DNA of 64,000 nt from Cellvibrionaceae bacterium (GTDB lineage Bacteria; Pseudomonadota; Gammaproteobacteria; Pseudomonadales; Cellvibrionaceae): the NCBI GenBank assembly GCA_025800365.1, contig JAOXRT010000147.1:26261-90260 (forward strand), read 5' to 3'. The notes beneath the pieces were generated by a model. The model had not been told where the DNA came from, searched no databases, and worked only from the letters and a program-made list of their open reading frames with translations. The translations under genes were made by a program, and so were the position numbers. Shown piece by piece: positions 1 through 9,050 of the stretch (position 1 is the first letter of the stretch; each line of letters starts with the position of its first letter).

Positions 1-1037
1 ACATCACTGAAAGCTTCACGAGCATCTTTTAGCAGCGATTGAGCATGATTGAGTTGCTGGCATACAGCTTTATACTCTTTGTTTGCTTTAGAGAGTTCAC
101 TGGCAATACTATTAGCGTCGTGTCGAGCTTTAGAAAGATCGCCAGCCAAGTCAGCTGCACGCTTTTTATAGCTTAAAGCAAGGCCAGAACCAGGCAAGGA
201 ACTCTCGGCGATCTTGTCTACGACTTTGTTTTTAAAGTCAGCCAAATGATCATTGCGAATAAACTCCATTACTTCGCCACTGTATTGTGGATACTTCTCA
301 GCGATTATACTCTCAGCCTGCTTCTTCCTTTCCGTTGAGCTATCCCCAAAACTTACATTACCTTCATGGTGCACAAATACACCAGCAGCTACAGCGTTTA
401 TGAAGCCCTTATCACGTAAGCGCAAACAAAAGTCACACTCCTCACCATAGCCCTTACCAAAAGCCTCTTCATCAAACAGCCCAACAGCGTTTATCGCTGC
501 GCGCTTGATATACATGCAAAAACCCACCGCTGTGGGTATTTCAGCCCAGTCTTGTGAGTTGCATTCGGAGAAAATCCTATCCAACCCTTCCGCTTGGCTA
601 GAGCTATATCCTATCGCCCATTCGCTGTACTCAGGAAAGCTGCATATTGTCGCATTGTTCGAAAAAGGAGTAACTGTCGCAATTCGATCTTCTTTGTACG
701 CCACACCATTGAGTCTGGACAACCAATCTGCAAATACCGAAGTATCGCTATTGAGCAAGACAACGTCATCTTTTCCGGCGTAGTCCATGCCCAAATTCAC
801 AGACCTTACAAAACCCAAGTTCTCACTATTCTCTATTAACTCAATGCGCTCATGCTGAGCATATTCTCGACATATATTAACGAGCTCTGGTTCGGGGCTA
901 CAATCATTAATGATAACAACCCGAAAATCGCTATAGTTGAAACTTTCATACACCGATTGCAAGCAGGCTCTAGTAATTTCAAGCCCTTTAAACACCGGAA
1001 TTACAACTGTTACGCTCTCAATGATTGCAGTGCTCAT
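1..1037 (-). CDS. Family 2 glycosyltransferase with C-terminal coiled coil (partial, runs off left edge)
   Basis: Translating the minus strand from the ATG at 1037 gives an open frame to the window edge, about 345 codons. The N-terminus (VTVVIPVFKGLEITRACLQS) and the later VVIINDCS, VVLLNSDTS (a DXD-like motif) and FDEEAFGKGYGEECDF segments are the usual landmarks of GT-A fold, family 2 glycosyltransferases of the rhamnosyl/galactosyl type. After about residue 260 the sequence becomes charged and helical (AADLAGDLSKARHD, ELSKANKEYKAVCQQL), so a coiled coil follows the catalytic domain; the true C-terminus is not visible. The ATG overlaps the TGA of the upstream methyltransferase gene (ATGA), so the two are translationally coupled. 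The likely role is adding sugars to a surface glycan exported by the Wzm/Wzt pair encoded upstream. The sugar donor cannot be told. Confidence 0.85.
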   Translation of the reverse strand, partial: MSTAIIESVTVVIPVFKGLEITRACLQSVYESFNYSDFRVVIINDCSPEPELVNICREYAQHERIELIENSENLGFVRSVNLGMDYAGKDDVVLLNSDTSVFADWLSRLNGVAYKEDRIATVTPFSNNATICSFPEYSEWAIGYSSSQAEGLDRIFSECNSQDWAEIPTAVGFCMYIKRAAINAVGLFDEEAFGKGYGEECDFCLRLRDKGFINAVAAGVFVHHEGNVSFGDSSTERKKQAESIIAEKYPQYSGEVMEFIRNDHLADFKNKVVDKIAESSLPGSGLALSYKKRAADLAGDLSKARHDANSIASELSKANKEYKAVCQQLNHAQSLLKDAREAFSD

Positions 1038-2362
1038 GGTTTTCGGAATCTCAGGGTAACATTATCATTCCAGGCCCAGGTCTTATTTACATTCCAAAGC
1101 TGCCGGGTTCGCTCTTCTAATTGGTCTATATAATTTTGCTGGTATTCTAATTGCTGTTTAAGTGTGTCTAATTGTTTCAAATCAGCCGTACTCGCAACAC
1201 CGAGCCTTCTCAAAATCCTTTGCAATACACTGGGCTTGGCGTAATCTTGCTTCGTAAGCTCAGCTCTTTCTATAGCTTCAGGATCTAGTTGAAATGGATA
1301 AACCTCATGTGGCTGTCCCTCATAACTGCTCCATTCACATAGTAAGCCTTCACCTTCCGTCATAACGCGTATTAAATCCGGGTGATAGAAGCGTACATGC
1401 TCAGGATCGCGCCAAAAGCCCAGTAATTGCGAGCGGATAGACTCTGGGTCAGGAAATGTTAAAACCAGCACCCCACCAGGCTCAAGGCAATCTGCCATCA
1501 GCTTAAGCATCTCCTGTAGAACCTCAATAGGCAAATGCTCTACAAAGTGAGAACAGTATATTCCATCATGCTTACTTTTCGACTCTCTTAGGTACTCTAA
1601 TGAGTCTGCTTCAATAACATTGAGTCCGGCACCATTAGCGTAATCAGCGATCACTGGGTTTCTTTCTACGCCTCGAGATGAAATTCCCTGCTCTTCCAAC
1701 AACTGTAAAAACAGACCCGCACCACAACCAATATCTAGCACCGCATGACAGCCTCGAAAATGCTCAACATCATGCTCTTGCATGCGAACAATCAAAGAAT
1801 GGTCCCGCGAGCACAGCTCATAAAGACTGTAGTCAAACCCCTGCGAAGCAGGCTGCACTATATCTTCTGCCCCAGCAATTTCCGCCAGATCAAAAGTATT
1901 GCTTATTTGTAGAGCGTAACTGCCCCACCCCTCCACAGACTTGGCGTCTAACGCGCTTACAGCAGTAGCTTTGGAAAAGCTATCTTTCAGCCATACCGCA
2001 GCCATAGACTCTAGAGGCTCAGTAAGGGCAGAATTTAACACCACATAGCAAGGCAGACCTAATAACGCAGCGACCCTCGGTAAATCCACGGTAGCACCGT
2101 TTAAACCCCATACCACAATGTGGTCAGGCCGATGATGCATTACCTTGCGAGCCAAAACAGAATTCAAGGCCTGTTGCCGATACAAACCATTAATCGACTG
2201 ACAATTTTCTGAAACCCGATAAGCATCACCAGACGGCCAAGCACACAAGCCATTAGGAGAGGGATCGTTAGAGAAGCTGTACAGTAATCTTTCTCCATGG
2301 AGATTTACCTGAGCTTGGAATTGTTCTGCAACTACTGTGAGCAACTTGGTTTTTTTTGACAT
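1034..2362 (-). CDS. SAM-dependent methyltransferase with a glycosyltransferase-like N-terminal region and C-terminal coiled coil
   Basis: The 442-residue protein has a class I methyltransferase core: motif I VLDIGCGAG at residues 208-216, the acidic GVERNP strand after it, and YCSHFVEHL and PGGVLVLTFPDPES further on. Residues 1-170 are not methyltransferase; PDHIVVWGLNGATVDLPRVA and LGLPCYVVL look like the N-terminal Rossmann half of a GT-B glycosyltransferase, but the nucleotide-sugar-binding half is missing, so this part is probably non-catalytic. The last 50 residues (TLKQQLEYQQNYIDQLEERT) form a predicted coiled coil. In known ABC-exported O-antigens, methyltransferases cap the chain end and coiled coils set chain length (WbdD is the model); this protein could do the same, which is inference. 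It lies 14 bases after wzm and overlaps the downstream glycosyltransferase gene by 4 bases. Confidence 0.82.
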   Translation of the reverse strand: MSKKTKLLTVVAEQFQAQVNLHGERLLYSFSNDPSPNGLCAWPSGDAYRVSENCQSINGLYRQQALNSVLARKVMHHRPDHIVVWGLNGATVDLPRVAALLGLPCYVVLNSALTEPLESMAAVWLKDSFSKATAVSALDAKSVEGWGSYALQISNTFDLAEIAGAEDIVQPASQGFDYSLYELCSRDHSLIVRMQEHDVEHFRGCHAVLDIGCGAGLFLQLLEEQGISSRGVERNPVIADYANGAGLNVIEADSLEYLRESKSKHDGIYCSHFVEHLPIEVLQEMLKLMADCLEPGGVLVLTFPDPESIRSQLLGFWRDPEHVRFYHPDLIRVMTEGEGLLCEWSSYEGQPHEVYPFQLDPEAIERAELTKQDYAKPSVLQRILRRLGVASTADLKQLDTLKQQLEYQQNYIDQLEERTRQLWNVNKTWAWNDNVTLRFRKP

Positions 2363-2376
2363 GATTTATGTGCGGC

Positions 2377-3192
2377 TTAAAGCAGATCCGCGAAGCCTCT
2401 TTTGACCTTATTAAAGAACCAATAGCCGAAATAGAAACTCACCAGAGCTAATCCGACTGCTTGCAGCGTATCACTGGATTGAGGTACATCATCCAGCACA
2501 ACAAGCAATCTCACCGACTCAATATAATAACTTAGTGGATTAATCTCCATGATACGAGCAAATGATTCAGGCACAGCGCTCTTTGGAAAAAAAACTGGGC
2601 TCAAAAAGAACAAGGCCGTCGCTATAAACCCTGCCACATAGTTCACATCTCGCATGTAAACACCCAGTGCGGAAACGAACCAAACGATCCCTAGCAGCTG
2701 CAGTACATAGACCAACAATAGAAGTGGTAGCAACAATATGGTCCAGCTTAGCCCATTACCCCAAAAAATGATAAAGACCAACAGAACAAGGCCTGACAAG
2801 GCGAAATGGAACAGGGTATTAAATAAGGCCGGCCACGCTAATGTTTCTAAAGGAAAAATAACTTTTTTTACGTAGTTCGCATTCTCCAAAATTACACTCG
2901 GAGCTTTAGTTAGCAGTTCAGAAAACATAGTGTAGGTTATGATTCCGCAAAACAATAAGGCAGCAAAATTTTGATCAACACCGTTAACTTGTGGCCAGCG
3001 CGCTTTAAAAATTACGCCAAAAACAAACATATATACTAACAACAGTAATATTGGCGTAACTAAGCCCCATAAAAACCCCAGCCACGAGCCTCTATATCGG
3101 CTTTCTACTTCTCGGACGCTAAAAGAATAGATAAGCTCTCTATTTGTCAGCAGTGAGGAAAAAGGCGCAAGTAAGAATTGTAAAAATGCCAT
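2377..3192 (-). CDS. wzm: Polysaccharide ABC exporter, permease (Wzm type)
   Basis: This is an ABC-2 type inner-membrane permease of about 271 residues, the usual length for Wzm/TagG proteins. The cytoplasmic amphipathic start (REVESRYRGSWLGFLWGLVTP) just before the first membrane helix is the family signature, and about six hydrophobic segments follow (LLLLVYMFVFGVIF, NTLFHFALSGLVLLVFIIFW, LLLPLLLLVYVLQLLGIVWF, FIATALFFLSPVFF and others). With the adjacent Wzt ATPase it should flip undecaprenyl-linked glycan across the inner membrane. I chose the ATG at 3192; a GTG directly before it (3195) is an alternative. It begins 5 bases after the wzt stop, so the two are one transcription unit. Confidence 0.88.
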   Translation of the reverse strand: MAFLQFLLAPFSSLLTNRELIYSFSVREVESRYRGSWLGFLWGLVTPILLLLVYMFVFGVIFKARWPQVNGVDQNFAALLFCGIITYTMFSELLTKAPSVILENANYVKKVIFPLETLAWPALFNTLFHFALSGLVLLVFIIFWGNGLSWTILLLPLLLLVYVLQLLGIVWFVSALGVYMRDVNYVAGFIATALFFLSPVFFPKSAVPESFARIMEINPLSYYIESVRLLVVLDDVPQSSDTLQAVGLALVSFYFGYWFFNKVKRGFADLL

Positions 3193-3197
3193 CACAA

Positions 3198-4574
3198 CTA
3201 CGCGCCATCTAGTGCTTTAACGGTACATGAGCCCAAAGGCAAACCAATAAGGCCGTGGACCATATGATCACTAACTACGTTTAGCACCAATGCATCATGA
3301 TACCAACAATGCTGAACATGCTGCTCTTGAGTTCCACTAGCCACACCGGCGGAAATAACATATTCGCCAGATAAAATATAGGGGAGTGTGACCCCCATTT
3401 GAGCGCAATAAGTTTTTCCTTTTTCCACGTTAATTGGCGAATCCTTATGAATGAGGTAGTTGTTATCTCCGAAAAGCACCTGTCCTAAGCGATTTTTAAA
3501 CAAAAACCCTACAATAAGGGAGTCTAGGCTGGCGTTGCTCACAAAACGAATCTCAATAAGAATTTTTTCGCCACCTGTCACATAGGCTAGCTTTCTGCCT
3601 GTCAAATCCCGAATACACACATCACGTATTTCTACCTTGCCACTACCAAAAGAGGAACCCTGAATATCGAATGGTTGTAGCTTGATGTCATTTCGCAAAT
3701 TCGAGTTCTTCAAGTATTCAGCACGTACATCATAAAATTCTTCAAACACCGCCGTTTCGGAAAAGGCTTCTTTAGCCACATCCTCCACCTCAACAACTGT
3801 TTGCTTTGAAATGTCTTGCTCCTGTGAGTACAGGTGCTCCAGATACGCTTCCGTAACTGATTTGGCATCACCATCGAGTTTTAACTCACCAGCATCCAAC
3901 CATATTGCTCGATCGCATAGTGAGGTGACCGCACCGGAATCATGGCTCACAAACAATATTGTTCCATTTTCCTTAAAGCTCTCCAGAAAACGCATACACT
4001 TTTGAGCAAACAGGGCATCACCAACCGCGAGAGCCTCATCAATAATAAGAATGTCGGCATCAACATGAGCGATAACAGCAAACGCTAACCTAACAAACAT
4101 TCCTGAGGAATAGGTTTTTACCGGTTGATTTATAAAGCTGCCGATATCGGCGAACTTTTCTATCTCATCAAACCTTTGGTCAACTTGCTCTCGGCTCAAG
4201 CCGTAAATAGTGCCATTTAGATATACATTTTCACGGCCAGTAAACTCCGGATTAAAACCAGCACCCAACTCTAATAGTGCTGCAATTCTACCAAAGCTTT
4301 GTACCTCACCTGAGCTAGTCGCCAATGTACCAACGATAGTTTGAAGGAGGGTAGACTTGCCAGAACCATTACGACCGATGATCCCAACAGTCTCACCTTT
4401 TTGTAAGCTAAAACTAATATTCTTTAGTGCTTGAAACTCACTATGCCAACTTGGCTTCGGCTTGAAAAAAAAGCTATACAGTCGATAAATAGGTTTCGCA
4501 TAACTTATATAGTTTTTTGTTACATTATTAACATGCAACACTCGCTTCGAGCCCGAGTTTTCGCCACTTGGCAT
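3198..4574 (-). CDS. wzt: Polysaccharide ABC exporter, ATPase with C-terminal glycan-binding domain (Wzt type)
   Basis: The N-terminal ABC domain has Walker A GRNGSGKST (residues 67-75), an ABC signature TYSSGMFVRLA (about 154-164), Walker B ILIIDEALAVGD (about 175-186) and the switch histidine in FVSHD (about 208-212). At 458 residues it is about 200 longer than a bare ATPase. The extension after about residue 290 (SGKVEIRDVCIRDL, LIVGFLFKNRLGQVLFGDNN) matches the beta-sandwich Wzt C-domain, which in E. coli O9a reads the chemical cap on the finished chain. That fits the neighbouring methyltransferase, which could make such a cap. It starts 1 base after the stop of the isomerase gene. Confidence 0.9.
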   Translation of the reverse strand: MPSGENSGSKRVLHVNNVTKNYISYAKPIYRLYSFFFKPKPSWHSEFQALKNISFSLQKGETVGIIGRNGSGKSTLLQTIVGTLATSSGEVQSFGRIAALLELGAGFNPEFTGRENVYLNGTIYGLSREQVDQRFDEIEKFADIGSFINQPVKTYSSGMFVRLAFAVIAHVDADILIIDEALAVGDALFAQKCMRFLESFKENGTILFVSHDSGAVTSLCDRAIWLDAGELKLDGDAKSVTEAYLEHLYSQEQDISKQTVVEVEDVAKEAFSETAVFEEFYDVRAEYLKNSNLRNDIKLQPFDIQGSSFGSGKVEIRDVCIRDLTGRKLAYVTGGEKILIEIRFVSNASLDSLIVGFLFKNRLGQVLFGDNNYLIHKDSPINVEKGKTYCAQMGVTLPYILSGEYVISAGVASGTQEQHVQHCWYHDALVLNVVSDHMVHGLIGLPLGSCTVKALDGA

Positions 4575-4575
4575 A

Positions 4576-5478
4576 CTAGTCTTTCTTTTCCTGTTCTTTA
4601 CTATATTTTTTTACTAGGGACTTTACTAGCTCACTACTGGCTTGCGTCTCAGCAGTTGCTGCAACAGCAGCAAGTCGTTCGGACTTATATTTTGCTGTTA
4701 ATTGCTTTTTAAGCTCAGCGATAATACCGTTCTTAACTTCCTCAAACGGCCTTGGCCCACCACCCCGGCGATCTGTCACCTTGATGAGATGGTAACCGAA
4801 AGGCGTTTTAATTGGCTCACTGACTTCACCATCCTTCAAGGTAAAGGCCACCTCTTCAAACGCTTTAACCATTTTACCTTTGCTAAAGAAGCCGAGATCA
4901 CCACTATTACGCTTCGCTGAAGGGTCTTCAGAGTTCTCTTTAGCTAGCTTTAGGAAATCCTCGCCAGCTAATGCTCTGTCACGAATTTTATTAAGAGTAG
5001 CAATTACAACTTTTTCATCCTTAGCTAAAGTTCTAATTAAGATATGTGCCGCCCTCACTTCTTTTTCAGTGATGAATTGCTGCTTTTGCTTTTCATACAA
5101 ATCTTTAGCAGTGTTTTCAAAGTTAACCTTTTCTAAACGATCTCTCGCTTCGATATTCAGTAACCATTCCTTCAACACCGTATTTTCCTGAAAGTCACCC
5201 ATCCAGCGTAATTCTTCAGTCTTAACTTCTTTGTGCTGTTTTGACTCCGCGGCCAGAACTCTTGTAGCATAAATTAGATCTGCCACTTGCATTATAAGCG
5301 AAGCATCAATATCTGGGCGCACGGACTCATCAGCTGACATCAAATTATCGATATATAGCTGAACATCTTTATCGGTTACATTGAACCCATTCCCTTTTAG
5401 TAATACTTCAGCTTTACTCAAGCCACTTACTGTAAGAGCCAATACTAATACACTGGTAAACTTTAAAATCTTCATCAT
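4576..5478 (-). CDS. Periplasmic parvulin-type peptidyl-prolyl isomerase (EpsD/SurA-like)
   Basis: The protein starts with a hydrophobic signal sequence (ILKFTSVLVLALTVSGLSKA) and then carries one parvulin domain: EVRAAHILIRT, SAKRNSGDLGFFSKGKMV, and VSEPIKTPFGYHLIKVTDRR are the standard motifs. A helical N-terminal chaperone-like part precedes it, and a charged helix (LVKKYSKEQEKKD) ends it. I chose the ATG at 5478 (a second ATG follows at 5475); an upstream in-frame codon at 5511 would overlap the preceding gene and spoil the signal peptide. Such isomerases occur in exopolysaccharide loci (EpsD) and in outer-membrane protein assembly (SurA). Next to a secretin gene it most likely helps fold or deliver envelope components of this operon. 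It lies 11 bases after the lipoprotein gene. Confidence 0.82.
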   Translation of the reverse strand: MMKILKFTSVLVLALTVSGLSKAEVLLKGNGFNVTDKDVQLYIDNLMSADESVRPDIDASLIMQVADLIYATRVLAAESKQHKEVKTEELRWMGDFQENTVLKEWLLNIEARDRLEKVNFENTAKDLYEKQKQQFITEKEVRAAHILIRTLAKDEKVVIATLNKIRDRALAGEDFLKLAKENSEDPSAKRNSGDLGFFSKGKMVKAFEEVAFTLKDGEVSEPIKTPFGYHLIKVTDRRGGGPRPFEEVKNGIIAELKKQLTAKYKSERLAAVAATAETQASSELVKSLVKKYSKEQEKKD

Positions 5479-5489
5479 GTTAACTCGAA

Positions 5490-5906
5490 TTATTTGTGGT
5501 AAATCCACCAACTATCATCGACCTTAATCCATTTGTTTTCCAATGGTCGCGTGATAGGAATACCCATTTGCGGAGATGTATAAGTTACCTGCGCAGTAAC
5601 TTCGCAAACACTATCTTCTTCGCATTCAACTTTTGTAACCTTGGCTGCGTTCCACATCCCCCTACCAGCAACTAGAGCGTTGTATTGCCCGTGAGTTGTA
5701 TAACTGCGATAGGATGGAGTAGTAAATTCCCAAGCTTTTTTTAGCCCTTCCTCGCTCTTTTCCATCAAAGCATCATATCTTTGCTGTGCACGCTCTTTGA
5801 CAATCTCTTCTGCTGTCATATTTGCATACTGGACGTTCGCACAGGCGGCTAAGCCTAGGGTTAGGGCTGTCAAACCTAATTTGTTTATCACTTTCACTTT
5901 TGCCAT
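5490..5906 (-). CDS. Small outer-membrane-type lipoprotein of unknown function
   Basis: This 138-residue protein opens with a lysine-containing n-region, a hydrophobic stretch (LGLTALTLGLAAC) and a lipobox LAAC with Cys22, so it should be a lipoprotein; residue +2 is Ala, which does not retain it in the inner membrane. The mature part is a compact alpha/beta domain with KAWEFTTPSYRSYTT, a Cys pair in VECEEDSVCEV that may form a disulfide, and a Trp-rich end (NKWIKVDDSWWIYHK). I do not recognise a named family. It sits 4 bases after gspD and 11 bases before the isomerase gene. Its place beside a secretin suggests a pilotin or accessory role, but nothing in its sequence proves this. Confidence 0.75.
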   Translation of the reverse strand: MAKVKVINKLGLTALTLGLAACANVQYANMTAEEIVKERAQQRYDALMEKSEEGLKKAWEFTTPSYRSYTTHGQYNALVAGRGMWNAAKVTKVECEEDSVCEVTAQVTYTSPQMGIPITRPLENKWIKVDDSWWIYHK

Positions 5907-5910
5907 ATTC

Positions 5911-8013
5911 CTATTTTTCAGAGTTACCCTCTAAAAGGGTTAAATCACTGATACGCGCACGCATCTCTCGACTAATATCGCGCATATCTTGTTCGTTAAA
6001 TAATACTCGCGGAGTAAGTATTACTAACAATTCTGTTTTTACGGATGTATTCGATTTTTTTCCAAATAGCGCTCCAACCACAGGGATACTATGCAAACCA
6101 GGAACACCATTCGACCCCTTAGTCTTATTCTCACGTATTAAACCACCCAAAACCACAGATTCACCCGAGCGAATCGCAATACGTGTTTGAAACTCACGGG
6201 TCTGGAAACTACGCTGCCCAGAAACTTCATCCTCGGCACCTACATCAGTCACCTTTTGAGTCACGTCCATTGTTACCATTCCCCCAGCATTTACCGAGGG
6301 AGTTACTGTCAGATCAACACCTGTATCTTTAAACTCGATATTGTTAGTCACAATACCAGTCGATGTTGTAGAGCTGCCAACTTGCACTGGAGTTTGATTA
6401 CCAACTTTAATGGAAGCCTCGTTGTTATCTAAGACCATAATAGATGGCGTTGAAATTACATTAAGTAGAGAGTCCGTAGCTAAAGCATTGAGAACGGCTT
6501 TGATATCGCCAGTTGCATTTACAAGGGAGTATGAAAAGCCTGGGCGAGCCACGGCTGGAGCGTTTTTTGTATTAGCTAAAGCACCCAACCCAGTGTCACC
6601 TCCGCCTAAGCCACCACTAAAAGACCACTCCAAACCATATTCTAGAGAATCATTCAGCGTAACCTCGATAATACTGGCTTCAACCATAATCTGCGCAGGA
6701 GAAACATCGAGTTTTTGCATTGCTTTTTCTATTTTTCGATACTCATTACTCGTTGCGTAGATAAGCAAAGCATTATTATCTTCATCCGCAACTACCTTTA
6801 CGTCTCCAGCGATTGAAATGCTGGAGCTGCCAGTGCGATTTTTGCTGGACGAGCTAGTCTTCTTGTTTTGCTTGCTGCCACTTTTATTGGCAGAGTCACT
6901 AACTGACTGACGATTTAGTCCTGGAGCTACTCCTGAGCGACTAGATGAACCGGCCCCTGAACCACCACCAAATAACTGGCCTAACAGCTCAGCGATATGA
7001 CTCGCCGTGCCATTTTGCACGGGGTAAACATAAAGTTGCGGCTCCGCTCCACTGTCCGGCAATTTGTCTAAACGCTTAATCCAAGTTTTTACTTTTTCAA
7101 GTAATTTAGCTCTTGGAGTAATAACCAACAAACTCCCTAGGCGCTCAAGAGGTATTACTTTCACAAGCTGTGACGGGTTTTCAGCTGTCTCACCAGCACT
7201 TTCAATAATTTGGCCAAGTGCGGCTTCGATCTCTAGCGGGTCTGCGTATTCGATAGGAAATACACCAACTGACATCCCTTTAAGGGTATCAATATCAAAA
7301 GAGCTAATAATATCTAACCAACCCGACATCTGAACGCGGGTTCCCGCCATAATCAAAATATTACGTGCTGAGTCAATACGTACAAAAGCCTTATCACCAG
7401 CAACTGGCTTTAAGATATCGGCCATTTCCACAGCACCAATATTTTGCAATGGTATAACCGTGGTTGAAAACCCTGCGCCTTTGCTATTGTGGCTTTCAAA
7501 CTGCGGAACCATCGTTCGCAAGGCCTTTGAGGAAGACACAAAGTAACGATCATTTGGGTCACGAACCATCAATACGCCATTAGCTTGCAATAACGACTCG
7601 AGTACTTCTAATAGCTGATTCCTAGGAATCGGACTGCGAGTTCTGAGGGTGATCTTACCTTTGATAGGATGCTCGATAACGTAATCTAGCTTCAAGGTAT
7701 CACCCAAAATAGCATGGACAACATCAGCTAGTGGTGCAGCTTCAAAATTCATCTGTACGGCCTCACCATCTAAACGAATAGCAGGTCGTGCAGAAGGGAG
7801 CTTCAACTGTCGATCATTACCCTCATAGATCGTCGCCTGAGCCTTTTTCTTTTCTTCATCTTTTACAACAACTTTAGGGGCCTCTTCAGCCACATAAGGG
7901 TCATCCGACTGCAGGATACGATCAAACAAAAATGGGCTTTGCTTATTGTCATTATGGGCACAGCCACTTATGACAAAAATGGACGCTGCCAGCAATGAAA
8001 CATGTTTTTTCAT
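5911..8013 (-). CDS. gspD: Type II secretion-type secretin, lipoprotein form
   Basis: At 700 residues the protein has the full GspD plan: N0 (FEAAPLADVVHAILGD onward, about residues 90-165), N1 (about 187-250), N2 (about 250-325), an N3 split by a long Ser/Gly-rich linker (about 340-400), and the C-terminal secretin barrel with ASIIEVTLNDSLEYG, STPSIMVLDNNEA, VVLGGLIRENKT and VPGLHSIPVVGALFG. The signal sequence ends in VISGC (Cys18), so it is a lipoprotein, which in some secretins removes the need for a separate pilotin. It is the first gene of the operon. A possible -10 (TATACT, complement of 8118-8123) lies about 105 bases upstream. No gspE/F/G genes are nearby; instead glycan export genes follow, which is unusual. 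A pilus secretin (MshL-like) is the main alternative. Confidence 0.88.
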   Translation of the reverse strand: MKKHVSLLAASIFVISGCAHNDNKQSPFLFDRILQSDDPYVAEEAPKVVVKDEEKKKAQATIYEGNDRQLKLPSARPAIRLDGEAVQMNFEAAPLADVVHAILGDTLKLDYVIEHPIKGKITLRTRSPIPRNQLLEVLESLLQANGVLMVRDPNDRYFVSSSKALRTMVPQFESHNSKGAGFSTTVIPLQNIGAVEMADILKPVAGDKAFVRIDSARNILIMAGTRVQMSGWLDIISSFDIDTLKGMSVGVFPIEYADPLEIEAALGQIIESAGETAENPSQLVKVIPLERLGSLLVITPRAKLLEKVKTWIKRLDKLPDSGAEPQLYVYPVQNGTASHIAELLGQLFGGGSGAGSSSRSGVAPGLNRQSVSDSANKSGSKQNKKTSSSSKNRTGSSSISIAGDVKVVADEDNNALLIYATSNEYRKIEKAMQKLDVSPAQIMVEASIIEVTLNDSLEYGLEWSFSGGLGGGDTGLGALANTKNAPAVARPGFSYSLVNATGDIKAVLNALATDSLLNVISTPSIMVLDNNEASIKVGNQTPVQVGSSTTSTGIVTNNIEFKDTGVDLTVTPSVNAGGMVTMDVTQKVTDVGAEDEVSGQRSFQTREFQTRIAIRSGESVVLGGLIRENKTKGSNGVPGLHSIPVVGALFGKKSNTSVKTELLVILTPRVLFNEQDMRDISREMRARISDLTLLEGNSEK

Positions 8014-8275
8014 AGATAATTGTCGCTTCTTACTACACTAGGGGCTTCTTAGAACCCACAGCGGTGTATTTTAAGGCCTAGATAGACCATTTTTAGGGCG
8101 ATTGGTCAAAAGGCGAGAGTATACCCTAAATGCATCTGCGGCGTGACTCCCTAACTCGGCTTTTGAGGGCTTCTACACCATAGCTATTAGGTAATGAATG
8201 ATTAGAAAGTTCACTGCTTATAGCAAAGCTTTCCGAGTGGGTAAAATAAGGGGGTAAACGGTGCCGATAGTACAG

Positions 8276-9019
8276 TTATTGTGCAGCCTGTTTGGCAAGC
8301 AAGTTACCAGGGAGCCAACGTAATAGTCGAGCGACGATAAACCAGGGCCAGCTCGGTATAAAGCTGCGCTTACGTTTGCCCTCGATAGCATCAACCAAGG
8401 CCTTCGCACCGTCTTCAGGACCGACCAAAAATGGGCGACTTGCTGCCTCTTGGTTAATTGGTGTATCGATATAGCCTGGTTTTAACAAAGTCACATCAAT
8501 GTTTTCGTTCCAACACTCTAAACGCAGACTTTCAGTGTAACTCGTTAATGCTGCTTTAGAAGCACAATAGTCAGCCGCGCCAGGCAAGCCACGCTCGCCA
8601 GCAACTGAGCTAATGGCCACTAATTGACCACCCCCACTTTCTCTTAGCAGCGACACGCCATGATGAAGGGTTGCAAAGGCACCAATAACATTCACCTCTA
8701 TAGTGGCACGCACGCTATCAAAGCTACCTTTACCAATAGGAGCACTTTCACCGATGCCGGCATTGGCAATAATAATATCTAGCCCAGCGAGATCATTTTT
8801 CGCCTGCTGTAAAATGGTCTGCTGAGCAGCTTCATCACAAACATCCAGTGCGTAGCAGTGTACAGAGACATCAGACTGTGTCTTTATCAGCTCAGCCAAC
8901 TCATTCAGCTTATCCAGACGGCGAGCGGAAAGAGCCAACTGATGGCCTCTTTTGGCGAATTCTAGGGCCATGTACCAGCCTAGACCTGAAGATGCGCCAG
9001 TGATAAATATCTTTGCCAT
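8276..9019 (-). CDS. Short-chain dehydrogenase/reductase (SDR)
   Basis: This 247-residue protein is a classical SDR. It has the cofactor-binding TGASSGLG at residues 7-14, an NAG motif (IIIANAGIGES), the catalytic serine in LVAISSVAGERG and the YCASK catalytic Tyr/Lys pair. LSARRLDKL after the second strand suggests NADP preference, because basic residues there bind the phosphate. A hydrophobic C-terminal stretch (SWPWFIVARLLRWLPGNLLA) suggests membrane association. The gene lies 31 bases downstream of the SDR-hydrolase fusion gene and in the same direction, so the two probably share a transcript and perhaps a lipid or ketone substrate. The exact substrate cannot be told. Confidence 0.85.
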   Translation of the reverse strand: MAKIFITGASSGLGWYMALEFAKRGHQLALSARRLDKLNELAELIKTQSDVSVHCYALDVCDEAAQQTILQQAKNDLAGLDIIIANAGIGESAPIGKGSFDSVRATIEVNVIGAFATLHHGVSLLRESGGGQLVAISSVAGERGLPGAADYCASKAALTSYTESLRLECWNENIDVTLLKPGYIDTPINQEAASRPFLVGPEDGAKALVDAIEGKRKRSFIPSWPWFIVARLLRWLPGNLLAKQAAQ

Positions 9020-9050
9020 GCCTTTTCTCTCCCGCCTTTGCAGCTAATAT

